Below, one piece after another: positions 1 to 10,077 of a stretch of 47,120 bases of DNA. Position 1 is the stretch's first letter, and every line of letters starts with the position of its first letter. Origin of the DNA: Halanaerobiaceae bacterium ANBcell28 (GTDB lineage Bacteria > Bacillota > Halanaerobiia > Halanaerobiales > DTU029); contig JBBJJH010000024.1 of assembly GCA_037623315.1 (NCBI GenBank), forward strand, positions 1 to 47,120. Direction: 5' to 3'. Position numbers and translations under genes: made by a program. The notes under the pieces are model-generated. The model had not been told where the DNA came from. It ran no database searches and worked only from the letters and a program-made list of their open reading frames with translations.

Positions 1-1545
1 ATCTCCACCCAATACAGTAGCTTGTATGGAGTTTTCTTGGCTGTCTTAGATAAAAGCACTGGCTGTTTCTGAAGCTATTAAAGGAGTATCGGGATATTTT
101 TCATGGAAAGCATCATAGGCCGCTGGATTATAATTTATCCCTACCACATCTAGTATTGTGGCTGCACCCTCTTCTTCCATATAGCCTCCATTAAATGCCC
201 CTAATACAGGTCTTGTATCATCCAGGCTTTTTACAGCAGCCTGTAATCTACCGGCAATCCTTCTACCTTTGGCAGTACCCTGTAAAGGTTCTTCATTAAA
301 GATTGAATACATGACCACTGAAGGATGATTTCTACTGTTAATAACTAATTCCTTTACTCTTTGTAAATTGTCTTCAGCTGAACTAAAAGTGCGATTTTCC
401 TCCATGACTAAGATCCCCAGGCGATCACATATCTCCAGAATCTCAGGATCTGTATTATGAGCACAACGATAAGCATTTGCCCCTAAGTCTTTTAATAATT
501 GAATCCTATATTCCTTGATAGCGTACGGGACTGCTACTCCAACACCAGCATGATCTTGATGGTTACAAAAACCTTTGAGTTTGATATTTTTACCGTTTAA
601 ATAAAACCCTTTCTTTGCATCTATATTAATAGTACGGAAGCCAAACTCAGTTATTAGAAAATCCTTTACCTGCCTGTTTTCTTTTTGTTCTTGGTCTAGA
701 TTGCTATATATAAGAGATGTCTTTGCCTTATATAAAACAGGGTTTTCAAGTGACCAGAGTTCAGGGTTTTAAATATGGAAAGTCTGTAGTAATTTTCTAT
801 CTGAGTAGCCTGCTACAAGACCTTCTTCACTACCTTTAGCTACTACATTGCCTTCCTTATCATAAATTTCTGTCATAATGGAAAACTCCTGTTTAAACTC
901 AAAGCTATTTTCTACCTTTGTTTCAATTTCTAGCTGCCAGTTTCCATCATCTTGCTTAATAGGCTTTATATATGAACCATTATAGGCAATATGGATCGGA
1001 GCTTTTTTTACTAAGCATACATTTCGATATATCCCGGCACCTTCATACCACCAACCTTCCCAGGCACTGGCATCAATACGAATGGCAATTATATTTGGAG
1101 TAATACCAAAATGCGCCATATCAGTCATATCTACTGAAAAACTTTTATATCCTGAAAAGTTCCTCTTCAAGAGCATACCATTACAATATATTTCTGCATC
1201 ACAGGACATTCCTTCAAATTCCAATAAAATTTGTTTATCTCTATCCTCATCATCTAAATTAAATTTAATTCTATACCAGCCAATTCCCCGTTCTTTATAG
1301 CCCTGATTAGGTGAGCCTTCTTCTGTAAAAGGTTTTTCTGTAACCCAATCATGAGGCAGTGATACCTCTTCCCAATTTGAGTCATCGAAAGATGCCGCTG
1401 CAGGACCTTTAGCTGCCCCTCCTTTAGCAAAGCTATAAACATCAATATGCTCTTTTGTTGGAGGAAGTACCGAGATATCCTCATTGATAAATTTCCAGCC
1501 ATGGTTTAGACAAAAAACCCCTGGCTGATTTCCTAAATGTTTCAT
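1..1545 (-). pseudogene. GH2 beta-galactosidase-type glycoside hydrolase, interrupted by two in-frame stops, runs off the window
   Basis: The reading frame starts at the ATG at 1545 behind an AGAAAGGAG ribosome binding site. It encodes the GH2 N-terminal sugar-binding domain (SLPHDW, GIGWYR and EGAGIYRNV motifs). The frame then meets TAA at 769-771, exactly where a residue should precede NPELWSLENP. The same frame stays open from 768 to 49 and encodes the rest of the sandwich domain and the TIM barrel, including the acid/base region YSIFNEEP and the nucleophile region SETAS. A second in-frame TAA lies at 46-48, and reading continues to the window edge. Both catalytic glutamates lie after the first stop, so the first fragment cannot be an active enzyme. 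No frameshift is needed; the lesions look like substitutions. It is the last visible gene of the galactan operon, 167 bp after GH42. The intact protein would have removed terminal galactose from oligosaccharides in the cytoplasm. Confidence 0.88.
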
Positions 1546-1605
1546 ATGATACTCCTTTCTTAAAAACATTCTTCTGGCACTTCATGCTATTAATTATTAG
1601 ATATA

Positions 1606-1710
1606 CAACTTTCGGAGTTGTATTTATATGATTTGAAATTTAAGCTTAGCCATTTGCTGAATGAGCGTTCAAAAAAGCTCCAGTCCTTAAAAATTCAACT
1701 CCGAAAGTTG
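1606..1710 (-). repeat. Dispersed intergenic repeat, copy 1 (short form)
   Basis: The element is bounded by CAACTTTCGGAGTTG (1606-1620) and its exact reverse complement CAACTCCGAAAGTTG (1696-1710); each end can also fold on itself. The interior (1644-1682) carries GCTTAGCCAT, GAATGAGCGTTC and AAAAAAGCTCCAGTCC, shared with the copies near 3900 and 46500. TTAGATA occurs two bases outside each end (1597-1603 and 1713-1719), which could be a target-site duplication. It fills most of the gap between GH42 and GH2. It looks like a copy that has lost the internal hairpin part. Confidence 0.75.
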
Positions 1711-1712
1711 AC

Positions 1713-3761
1713 TTAGATACAAAGTACATCAACAGCATATGCTCTTAGTTTATAATCCCCACTGATTTTTTGACCTGTAATAAGGCTTGTATAGACTTTA
1801 TCCAGCTGTACTTCTTTTTCTTCATCATTAAAGTTCATAATAAAGATATACTCTTTTTCTCCATCTCTTCTCAATTGTGCCGTAACACCATGAGGCAAGT
1901 TAGTATTTATAGCTTTACTTAACTCTAGTTTATTAATGATCTGCTGATAAAAGTCTGACAGAAACTTATCTTCATTCCTTGAAGCAATATAATAAGCCTT
2001 GCCTTGACCAAAATTGTTTACAGTTAAAGCAGGCCTGCCAGCATAAAAATCATCTTGATAGCTAGCTAAAGCCGTTGCTGTTTCAAGATGAAGCAAGTCA
2101 CACAAGACAGCTGCCTTATATTCCCCCTCTAGGGCAAGAGAATTGTCTTCTTTCATCAGTACTCTATTACTGTCTTCATCATATAAGGCATCAATTTCCT
2201 CTACCCATATTCCTAGAACATCTTTAAGAGGACCTGGATAACCACCCAAGAAACATAAATCTGTATCATTTACAATACCAGACCAATATGTGCTAACAAA
2301 GGTACCTCCATTTTTTACAAATTCCTCAATTCTTTCAGCCACACCCTCTTTTACCATATAAAGCATAGGTGCAATCAATAATTTATACTTTGAGAAGTCT
2401 TGCTCCATATCTATAACATCTACAGCAACTCCCTGCTGCCAAAACTCCTTATAATGTCTTCTACAGGTTTCCAGATAATCTTTTTTCTCCTGATGAGGAC
2501 CAGCTGCATCATCAATTGCCCAGCGATTCTCCCAATCAGAAATGATAGCTACTTCAGCATCAACTGAAGTACCTATAACAGGATCAAATTTCTTCAAAAG
2601 ATCACCAAGCTCAGCTACATCCTTAAAGACACGAGTATCATCACGACCTGAATGATCAACTACTGCCCCGTGGAACTTTTCAAAACCTCCACGGCTTTTA
2701 CGCCATTGAAAATATTGAACTGAATCAGCCCCATGAGCTACAGCCTGTATTGATGAAAGTTTATGCATAGCAGGTCGTTTCAACTTAGCAATTGGCTGCC
2801 AGTTAGTCATACTTGGAGTACTCTCCATCAGCATGAAGGGCTGTCCACCCTTTAACGAACGATAGGTATCATGAATAAAAGCTACATCAATAGCCCTATC
2901 CCAATCCTCTTCATTACCATGCCAGGCTGGGTAACTATCCCAGCAAACCACATCTACTTCAGATGCAAACTTCCAGTAATTCAAACCTACATACTTATAC
3001 ATAAAGTTAGTCGTTATAGGAATAGAAGGTGTTAGCTCTCTAATTGGCTTAATTTCATTTCTATAAAAATCTATTGTTTGTTCTGTTACAAACCTTTTCC
3101 AGTCAAGATTCAAAGCATGATTAGATTTCAAACCATGTGGAGCAGGCGACTCTATCCTTGACCAATCAGTAAAGGTATGATTCCAGAAAGTTGTCCACCA
3201 GGCTTTATTTAAATTTTCCAAAGTACCATACCTATCTTTTAACCACTCCCTAAATGCCTCCTGGCATAGATCACAATGGCAACTGCCACCATATTCATTA
3301 GATATATGCCACATCAGCAAGGCAGGATGCTTACCATATCTTTCAGCCAGCTTTCTATTCAATTCAGCTGTTTTCTCCCTATAGACAGGCGAGGTATAAC
3401 AATGATTATGTCTTCTACTAAAAAGAATTCGCTTGCGATCATCATTTACCCTTAAAACCTCTGGATATTTATCTGCTATCCAATCCGGGCGAGCACCACT
3501 AGGGGTAGCTAAAATAATCTTAATACCATTTTCGTGTAATCTTTCAAAAACCTTATCCAGCCATTCAAAATTATACTTACCTTCCTCCGGTTCTAGAGCA
3601 GTCCAGGCAAATACACCCACTCTAATAGTATTCGTGTTGGACTTTTTCATCAAACGAATATCTTCTTCCAAAATATCCGGACGATCCAGCCACTGCTCCG
3701 GATAATAATCCGCACCATGTATAAAATTATTAAAATTATTGATTGCTTTATACTTTTTCAT
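1713..3761 (-). CDS. GH42 beta-galactosidase
   Basis: This is a 682-residue protein of normal GH42 length. It hydrolyses terminal beta-galactosyl bonds in galacto-oligosaccharides, probably in the cytoplasm because no signal peptide is visible. The N-terminal TIM barrel carries HGADYYPEQW near residue 16, the acid/base Glu in WHISNEYGG (about residue 156) and the nucleophile Glu in LMEST (about residue 313). Four cysteines, one in HNHCYTS and three in CHCDLC, match the zinc site known in several GH42 enzymes. The trimerisation domain and a small C-terminal beta domain follow. The ATG at 3761 has AGGAGAG upstream with good spacing; the TTG codon just before it is too close to that site. It lies between the DUF5107/TPR gene and the broken GH2 gene, separated from each by a repeat-element copy. 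Confidence 0.95.
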   Translation of the reverse strand: MKKYKAINNFNNFIHGADYYPEQWLDRPDILEEDIRLMKKSNTNTIRVGVFAWTALEPEEGKYNFEWLDKVFERLHENGIKIILATPSGARPDWIADKYPEVLRVNDDRKRILFSRRHNHCYTSPVYREKTAELNRKLAERYGKHPALLMWHISNEYGGSCHCDLCQEAFREWLKDRYGTLENLNKAWWTTFWNHTFTDWSRIESPAPHGLKSNHALNLDWKRFVTEQTIDFYRNEIKPIRELTPSIPITTNFMYKYVGLNYWKFASEVDVVCWDSYPAWHGNEEDWDRAIDVAFIHDTYRSLKGGQPFMLMESTPSMTNWQPIAKLKRPAMHKLSSIQAVAHGADSVQYFQWRKSRGGFEKFHGAVVDHSGRDDTRVFKDVAELGDLLKKFDPVIGTSVDAEVAIISDWENRWAIDDAAGPHQEKKDYLETCRRHYKEFWQQGVAVDVIDMEQDFSKYKLLIAPMLYMVKEGVAERIEEFVKNGGTFVSTYWSGIVNDTDLCFLGGYPGPLKDVLGIWVEEIDALYDEDSNRVLMKEDNSLALEGEYKAAVLCDLLHLETATALASYQDDFYAGRPALTVNNFGQGKAYYIASRNEDKFLSDFYQQIINKLELSKAINTNLPHGVTAQLRRDGEKEYIFIMNFNDEEKEVQLDKVYTSLITGQKISGDYKLRAYAVDVLCI

Positions 3762-3899
3762 CAAATCTCTCCTTATTTTTTTATCTAAATGTTTTTTTAT
3801 CTACATACAATGAATTCTTAATTTTCCTTACTGGAATTCCTGATTATGAAGACAAGGATGACCTAAAAAACAGGCCCTGGTAATTAGCTCTCGGATAAA

Positions 3900-4046
3900 C
3901 TTAGCCATTTATAGAATGAACATTAAAAAAAGCTCCATCTCCGCATAGAAGGATATGAATGCCTAACAAAATTCTGGGCCAGAGGCTCCACCACCTTAGT
4001 TTATTTTGTTATTCATATCCTGGAAGAGGAGATGGTATTAGCTTTT
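3900..4046 (+). repeat. Dispersed intergenic repeat, copy 2, with a long hairpin
   Basis: The 341-bp gap between the DUF5107 gene and GH42 holds a second copy of the repeat. CTTAGCCAT (3900-3908) is followed by AAAAAAAGCTCC and then a long imperfect stem. In that stem AGCTCCATCTCC near 3931 pairs with the GGAGATGG...AGCT near 4029, AGGATATGAAT (3950-3960) pairs with ATTCATATCCT (4011-4021), and AACAAAAT pairs with ATTTTGTT. The same ordered blocks occur in the reverse complement of the copy at 46251-46518. I see no coding frame here. The folded RNA could affect expression of the downstream GH42 and GH2 genes. Confidence 0.7.
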
Positions 4047-4102
4047 TTCTGTTCAGGATATTATGGCAAAGTTTATACTTTTAACAGTTCACGAAGCTAT
4101 AG

Positions 4103-7100
4103 TTAAACTTTTTTCAAGAAAACCATCACTCCCTGATGATTAATATCCAGAGAATGTGCCTTTTCCAACTCTCTTTTTGCCCTTTCCTTATCTCCCAGAC
4201 CAAGCAAGCCTAAGCCCATTAAATAATGACAATGTACTTTGTTTTTCTTCTCCAAATCTGCCTCAAAAACAAGGAAGTCAGGCAAGGAAACTGCAAAGTA
4301 ATCTATCTTTACTTCATCAAAGATATGTTTTTCACCATAATCATATAATTTATTGAATTTGGCTTTTGCTTGCTCTATTTCACCTAAGTTTTTCAGTGCT
4401 AAAGCTTGATAAAATACTAAATCTGCTGGTTGATCATTATAATACATCATATCCCCTAGTTCATCTGCTCCTTCAAGAGCCTTTTGTAAATATACTCTAG
4501 CCTTATCTGCTTCCTGCATCTCCAGATAAGTACTGCCAATATAATAATCAAGGTCATTATCAGTACTTATAGGCAATTTTCCTTCTCCTAAATTTTCCGG
4601 ATAGCTTTTTGCCCTCTCAAGCAATTCAATACCTTTACTATATTCCCTCTTCTTAATTGCCTTCTTAGCCAGTTCTCTACAGGCAAAACGATATTGACCT
4701 GTTACCTTTCCTTCCCCACCTTCCCATGGGTGAAAACTATGATTCAATAATAAATCTAAAGCCTTTTGAAATTCTCCTATATTGTTATAAAGACTAATAT
4801 ATTCTATATACAGGTCATCTCTTTCCTTAAGAACTCCCTCATTTTTTTCTAAAAATGAAAGTCTATCCTGATGACCTACACCTATATTTTTATACAATTG
4901 ATCAAGCTCGAAAAGTACTCTAGCATCCTGCCTGTCAAGAGTAAAGGCCTTTTCTAAATAAGCACGAGCTTTTTCACTATCATTGAACTTGTTGTAATAC
5001 GCTAATGCTAAATTCCTAAAAACAGTAGGAAACTCCTTATTTACTTTTATAGATTTCTCCCATAAATCTACTGCTTTTTTATATTGTTTTTTATCATAAT
5101 ACAAGTTCCCTAAATAGTAAAGCGCTTTATCATTTGCTGGACTCAATTCAATAGCCTTCTCTAAAACAGGAATTGAGCTTAGACGAACAGGAAAACAATA
5201 TGCAGGATCGGCTAACTCAGCTTTTTTAAATAATTCTATGCTTTGCTCTTCCTCTCCCAGAAGGAAATAATAATAACCTGTATAGTAATAGAGTAATGGA
5301 TAAATCTCATCACCATCATTAAGATTATTATCTTTAAGCTTATTATCAAGAAGCTTATTATCAAGGCTTTTCTCAACTTTCTTATCTAGATTATTTAGAA
5401 CACTATTTATCCTTCTCTCTAATAATTCAATAGCCTCTGCATAGAATCCTCCTTCTGAATAATCTAAAGCAGTTTCCAAATAATTATGATAGCTATCTCT
5501 CATAATTTCTATCAGTTCAGCTTCAAAATATTCAGCTTTTTCCTTCTTTTCTATTCTATATATATTGTAAAGCTCATTACGGGCTAAAAAATCTAGTCTA
5601 TCTATCTCAAGAGTTTCTTTAGCTACCTTCTCAGCTTCAAGTAATTTACCCATTTTTCTCAAAAGAATAGTTTTTAGATTTCTAGCTTTAGTATTATGGT
5701 AATTTCTAATAATGGATTTATTCGTAAATTCTAAAGCCTGAGAATAATCCCCTTTCCTACTGGCTAGCAAAGCTAAATGATAGAATCCACTATGCTGCCA
5801 TTCATCTGACCATACCGATTTATAAAAGGCAGAATATGCCTCTTCTTCCTTACCCTGTATTTCAAGAGTCAGACCTAGATTAAAATAAGCCTCGCCATCA
5901 TAAGGGTTTGGATTTTTCCAGGTCAATTTCTCAATTGCCTTACGAAAATATTTTTCACTTTCTGCAAATAGACCTCGCTTATATAATAACTTGCCATAAG
6001 CATTATTAATCCTTATATCTTCAGGGTCTCTTTTTAAACCCTCTAGATAATAATCATCTGGCTGATAAGTAGCATGCCTGTATTGCTCCAGATGAAGTCC
6101 AGTTAAAAACAACTCTTCATTTGTTTTTATCTCCTCTGGCTCTAAAGCCGCTTCCGCTGGGTCAGGAGTCTCTAAGATTTCCCTTGACGCTGGCTGATAG
6201 TCAATTATTAACTTATCATCTGCATCATATACTGCCAGCTTATATTCCTCTTCTGGAATCTCTTTAAGTATTTTTATCTCATTATTATAAGCCTTTTCAG
6301 GAGAGATATCTATCTTTTCTTCAAAAATATCCTCTCCTTTAGCACTTAATACTACTCTTAATCCTTTGAAAACAGAAGTAGCATATAGAGATATCCTAGC
6401 AGTATCATCATTGAGATGATCCTTTTTCTTATTAAATTCTAAATTCAATAAAACATCAATATTTGCATTCTTTACTTCAGCTACTTCCTTATATGGCATA
6501 AAGTACTGCTTAAAGGTTTTTTCCTCATAAGGTTTCAGCCAGGTAAAATCAGGTTGATTATCTGTATAAACTCCTGTCATCAATTCAATATATGGTCCAT
6601 CTTCATCTGTTAGACTTCTTTCCCATCTCTCACCAAAATCCCCATTACCCCAGGTCCATTGTTTCTTGCCAGGTGAAATATGGTGATCAGCTACATGTAA
6701 TATTCCAGCTTCTTTTCCATAATCATAGCCTCCAACAAAGTCATAATCAGATTTATAGGCCATATAAGAAGTCGGAACAGGAATATTTTTATACATAGAA
6801 ATATCTACACCTGCAGAGTAATCAGCCTTATAATATTCCCCCGTAGCTATAGGGAATTTGGAAACATCTCTTTTCCCATGATCAAAGACAGCATTTACAT
6901 CTGGAGGGAAAACTGATTTGTACTGATCGTTTACTGCTACAGCCGGATTAGCCCACCAAAGAAAAGTCTGAGAGCTTGATGTCCGATTATATAACTGGCC
7001 TCTTATCTCCAAATAGGCCTTATCTGGATATAGTACAAGTCCGGCCATTCCCTTAGTACCATACATCCTGTCAATCTCACCTAGCCATAGAACCTTGCTT

Positions 7101-7531
7101 CCATCCTCCTTTTCCTCCATAAAATACTCTACAGGAGAAAAAGTTCTAGGTCTATGATGTTGAGGCCAGTTGAATTCAATCCCACCTGATATCCAGGGCC
7201 CTCTTAAGCCAACTAATGCTGGCTTAATAACCTGATTGTAGTAAACAAAGTCATAATCATTTGTCTTATCATAAGCCCTTTGTATTCTTCCTCCTAATTC
7301 AGGTAAAACTTCTATTCTTAAATACTTATTCTCTAAATAAACCACCTTATATTTTTTCATTATCTTTTCATCATATATCTTATCAATAAATGGAAGAGGA
7401 TAAACCTTACCAGAACTACCTTGATAAACACGTTTTTCTAAAAACATTGGATTTTTATCAGGCTCACCAAGTGGATATGTAGGTATTTCTACCTCCTCTT
7501 CCCAAAGCTTCACAAAATTTTCTTCACTCAT
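4103..7531 (-). CDS. DUF5107 domain protein with long TPR tail
   Basis: This is a 1142-residue cytoplasmic protein with no signal peptide. The first 370 or so residues match the DUF5107 pattern (ENKYLRIEVLPELGGRI, GGIEFNWPQHHRPRTFSPV, WWANPAVAVN, WGNGDFGERWER). The general look is of a galactose-mutarotase-like beta-sandwich. A short linker beta domain follows, then about 650 residues of TPR-type helical repeats (for example AYFNLGLTLEIQGKEEEAYSAF and ALYYLGNLYYDKKQYKKAV). The ATG at 7531 sits behind AAGGAGTG; the upstream GTG overlaps that site and is rejected. The TPR region carries a low-complexity Asn/Lys/Asp linker around 5290-5390. The gene lies inside the galactan operon between GH35 and GH42, so a role on galactose-containing oligosaccharides is likely. 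The reaction is unknown to me; a hydrolase, epimerase or sugar-binding scaffold are all possible. Confidence 0.85.
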   Translation of the reverse strand: MSEENFVKLWEEEVEIPTYPLGEPDKNPMFLEKRVYQGSSGKVYPLPFIDKIYDEKIMKKYKVVYLENKYLRIEVLPELGGRIQRAYDKTNDYDFVYYNQVIKPALVGLRGPWISGGIEFNWPQHHRPRTFSPVEYFMEEKEDGSKVLWLGEIDRMYGTKGMAGLVLYPDKAYLEIRGQLYNRTSSSQTFLWWANPAVAVNDQYKSVFPPDVNAVFDHGKRDVSKFPIATGEYYKADYSAGVDISMYKNIPVPTSYMAYKSDYDFVGGYDYGKEAGILHVADHHISPGKKQWTWGNGDFGERWERSLTDEDGPYIELMTGVYTDNQPDFTWLKPYEEKTFKQYFMPYKEVAEVKNANIDVLLNLEFNKKKDHLNDDTARISLYATSVFKGLRVVLSAKGEDIFEEKIDISPEKAYNNEIKILKEIPEEEYKLAVYDADDKLIIDYQPASREILETPDPAEAALEPEEIKTNEELFLTGLHLEQYRHATYQPDDYYLEGLKRDPEDIRINNAYGKLLYKRGLFAESEKYFRKAIEKLTWKNPNPYDGEAYFNLGLTLEIQGKEEEAYSAFYKSVWSDEWQHSGFYHLALLASRKGDYSQALEFTNKSIIRNYHNTKARNLKTILLRKMGKLLEAEKVAKETLEIDRLDFLARNELYNIYRIEKKEKAEYFEAELIEIMRDSYHNYLETALDYSEGGFYAEAIELLERRINSVLNNLDKKVEKSLDNKLLDNKLKDNNLNDGDEIYPLLYYYTGYYYFLLGEEEQSIELFKKAELADPAYCFPVRLSSIPVLEKAIELSPANDKALYYLGNLYYDKKQYKKAVDLWEKSIKVNKEFPTVFRNLALAYYNKFNDSEKARAYLEKAFTLDRQDARVLFELDQLYKNIGVGHQDRLSFLEKNEGVLKERDDLYIEYISLYNNIGEFQKALDLLLNHSFHPWEGGEGKVTGQYRFACRELAKKAIKKREYSKGIELLERAKSYPENLGEGKLPISTDNDLDYYIGSTYLEMQEADKARVYLQKALEGADELGDMMYYNDQPADLVFYQALALKNLGEIEQAKAKFNKLYDYGEKHIFDEVKIDYFAVSLPDFLVFEADLEKKNKVHCHYLMGLGLLGLGDKERAKRELEKAHSLDINHQGVMVFLKKV

Positions 7532-7638
7532 TGTAATCACTCCTTCTTATTTATTATATTGGTCAAACTTTACAAATAAATTTAACCCATAAAACCTGCT
7601 TAAGCATGACAGTTTCGACAGCCTAATACCGCAAACCT

Positions 7639-10077
7639 TCAGCTCATTTCTTTGAGCTGACAGCTATACTCTGGCTTTAGTTCAAGCGATATCAAACGAC
7701 AGGCTTTTCCTTCTATAAAAACTGGCTCTTTTTCCAGATAAATTTCATCATCTTTATAAAGAGGGTTTATTTTAATCCTTATATCTCCATCAGCCAGCTT
7801 ATCCTTAAATCTTTTCAATCCTATCTTCCAGACCCGACCATTATAGAAGCAATCTGCACTCAATTTATCGTTTATATATAGCTCTGCTGAATCACCTGCA
7901 AAATTTACTTCCAAAAACAAATCGTTTAAGCCCTGCAAAGGCCTGTCAGATAAGTCTATTTTGTAGGATACACTTCTATCATCTATTTCTACTACCTTGT
8001 AATTAACATTGGTTTTTGCAAGTCTAAAAGACAATTTATAAGTAGCAAAAAAACTTTTTTCTAGAGCTACACTATCCTTCTCTATATCTTCTATAGCTAT
8101 ATTTTCTTTAACTTTAGTTTCTTTATCTATATCTCTTATAGCTAGCTGATCAATCTCAATATCACTTATCTTGCTTATCTCAGCACCATCACTTTTCTCT
8201 ACTTTTTTAATATCAGGATAAACCTTAAACTCTAGATTCTCTTCTTCACTATTTACAATCAGATTATCACCATCACTAAAAAAATCAGCTTTACCAATAA
8301 ATAGTCTTTCACTCCCAGCGAAACTAAACTTCCAGGCATTTAAAGCTTCTTCTTTAGATAATACAAAAACATCTACTATCCTACCGTTTTCCAGATAGAG
8401 TTGAACTTTTTGCTCAGTCCCTGCTCCTGTCAAAACTACTCTTATATCATTTTCTTTTTCCTCTATAGAACTATTATCTCCAAAAACTTCAATTTCCCTG
8501 ATCCCTTCTCTAGCAAATAAAAATTCACTCTTTGCAAAACCTGGATTGAAAAAGAAATAAGAACTTGAGTCCTTATTTTCTAGTTTACACAAAGCTTGAA
8601 CATTAGCAGAATATAGACGTGCTCCCCTTATGTTCATATTAAAAGGTAAAATCGCCCTAAGACCATCTATAATCTTCATATTGGAAAAAAGATAATCTCT
8701 CTCTTTTCCTTTCAGACTTATATTTACTTGCTCATGATCCCTTAATTCCAATCCCCTTTGATAATTATTTATAAATAGAAAACCAGAATCTCTATCCTTT
8801 TGATAACGAATGGCATAACGGATTTTTTCTATATCTTCTGCTGAAGATGGATTATCATCGGGAATAAATGTCTCTGTATAAGCCATCTCTTCCCCAAAAT
8901 CCTCTAAAAAAAGATGCAATCTTTTCAAATAATGATAAGCTATCTGAGGCTTACCGTATTCCCCCAGTGGTGCTTGAAAGTCATAGGATAATACAGGTAA
9001 GTCATTATTATACCCTGTATCCGTTGATTCCTGTAGTGTAGACAATTTCCCCTCTGGATTAGTACCACCATGATACATATAATAGCCTAGCAAATTTGCT
9101 CCTGAACCTAGTTTTACCAAAGACATAGCCTCAATATCATCACCACTCAAGAAAGGGCGGCGATGAGCAGTAATTTGATTCCCTCCTCCAAGTTCAGCAG
9201 TTGCATATGGATAATCCCCTACGGAAAAGCTGTACTCATCATCATCTTGCAGACTGCTAAGATCTGTCCCTATATTTGTATCATCTTTAACAGTATCAAA
9301 AACAAAATTAGGGTTAGGAGGCATTTTCTCACTATGTTGGGCCCAGGGGGTTGAAGCATAGGCACCATATACAGGCAACATTTCTCCTTCCACCAGGACA
9401 GCGCCACCCCAGGCTGTTGATGTATAAAAAGGGACATCAAAGCCTATTTCAACTGCCATTTCTTTTAACTTATTCATATGCTCCAGACCTTTTTGACCGG
9501 AATATCCCCCACAATGTCCATATTCATTTTCTATCTGAATGCCAATAATAGGACCACCATCTTTAGCAAGAAAACCTTCTGCCTGCTGATATATCTCCTG
9601 ATAGAATCTCTTCACATATGCAAGATATTCAGAATCATTACTGCGCAAATCAATATCTTTACTCAATAACCAATCAGGAAAACCCCCATTACGACATTCT
9701 CCATGTGCCCAGGGACCAATTCGTAAAACCAGGGGCATTTGCTGCTTAGCGCATAATTTTATAAAATCCCGTAAATTACGACAGTCTTTCCAGTCGTACT
9801 CCCCTTTAATTTCTTCATGATGAATCCAGAAAATATAAGAAGCTAAAATTTGCACACCGCCAGCTCTGGCCTTTAAGATTGATTCCTCCCAGTACTCCTT
9901 AGGGTAACGAGAATAGTGCATTTCCCCCATAATAGGAAAATAGCCTTTATCATTCACCGTAAAATAATGACTGTTTACTCCCAATTTAGAATCAGCAAAA
10001 GTTCCTGTGAATTGAGCTAGCTCTTTTATTTCTCTAGCTTTGAAATTTTTTTTCAAATCAAGTGTTAGATTTATCAT
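7639..10077 (-). CDS. GH35 family beta-galactosidase
   Basis: This protein of about 812 residues has a GH35-type TIM barrel. FPIMGEMHYSRYPKEYW opens the barrel and LRIGPWAHGECRNGGFPDWL follows. The acid/base Glu lies in IQIENEYGHCGGY (about residue 185) and the nucleophile Glu in ATAELGGGNQ (about residue 295). C-terminal beta domains finish the protein. There is no signal peptide, so it probably acts on imported galacto-oligosaccharides. The chosen ATG at 10077 overlaps the TGA stop of the GH53 remnant as ATGA and has GAGGTG 8-9 bases upstream; the ATG at 10086 is too close to that site. The overlap means the two genes were translationally coupled. A charged stretch rich in Asp, Lys and Ile around 8100-8220 looks like a low-complexity linker insertion. 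The next gene downstream starts about 107 bp away. Confidence 0.93.
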   Translation of the reverse strand: MINLTLDLKKNFKAREIKELAQFTGTFADSKLGVNSHYFTVNDKGYFPIMGEMHYSRYPKEYWEESILKARAGGVQILASYIFWIHHEEIKGEYDWKDCRNLRDFIKLCAKQQMPLVLRIGPWAHGECRNGGFPDWLLSKDIDLRSNDSEYLAYVKRFYQEIYQQAEGFLAKDGGPIIGIQIENEYGHCGGYSGQKGLEHMNKLKEMAVEIGFDVPFYTSTAWGGAVLVEGEMLPVYGAYASTPWAQHSEKMPPNPNFVFDTVKDDTNIGTDLSSLQDDDEYSFSVGDYPYATAELGGGNQITAHRRPFLSGDDIEAMSLVKLGSGANLLGYYMYHGGTNPEGKLSTLQESTDTGYNNDLPVLSYDFQAPLGEYGKPQIAYHYLKRLHLFLEDFGEEMAYTETFIPDDNPSSAEDIEKIRYAIRYQKDRDSGFLFINNYQRGLELRDHEQVNISLKGKERDYLFSNMKIIDGLRAILPFNMNIRGARLYSANVQALCKLENKDSSSYFFFNPGFAKSEFLFAREGIREIEVFGDNSSIEEKENDIRVVLTGAGTEQKVQLYLENGRIVDVFVLSKEEALNAWKFSFAGSERLFIGKADFFSDGDNLIVNSEEENLEFKVYPDIKKVEKSDGAEISKISDIEIDQLAIRDIDKETKVKENIAIEDIEKDSVALEKSFFATYKLSFRLAKTNVNYKVVEIDDRSVSYKIDLSDRPLQGLNDLFLEVNFAGDSAELYINDKLSADCFYNGRVWKIGLKRFKDKLADGDIRIKINPLYKDDEIYLEKEPVFIEGKACRLISLELKPEYSCQLKEMS

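Noticed and set aside
1-1545. Reassigned or read-through TAA as an explanation of the GH2 interruptions
   Set aside because: TAA ends many intact genes in this window, including GH42 and the LysM gene, so it is a normal stop; no recoding signal is visible.
1597-4046. CRISPR array near the repeated blocks
   Set aside because: The repeats are not regularly spaced and there are only single copies per gap; the pattern fits dispersed elements.
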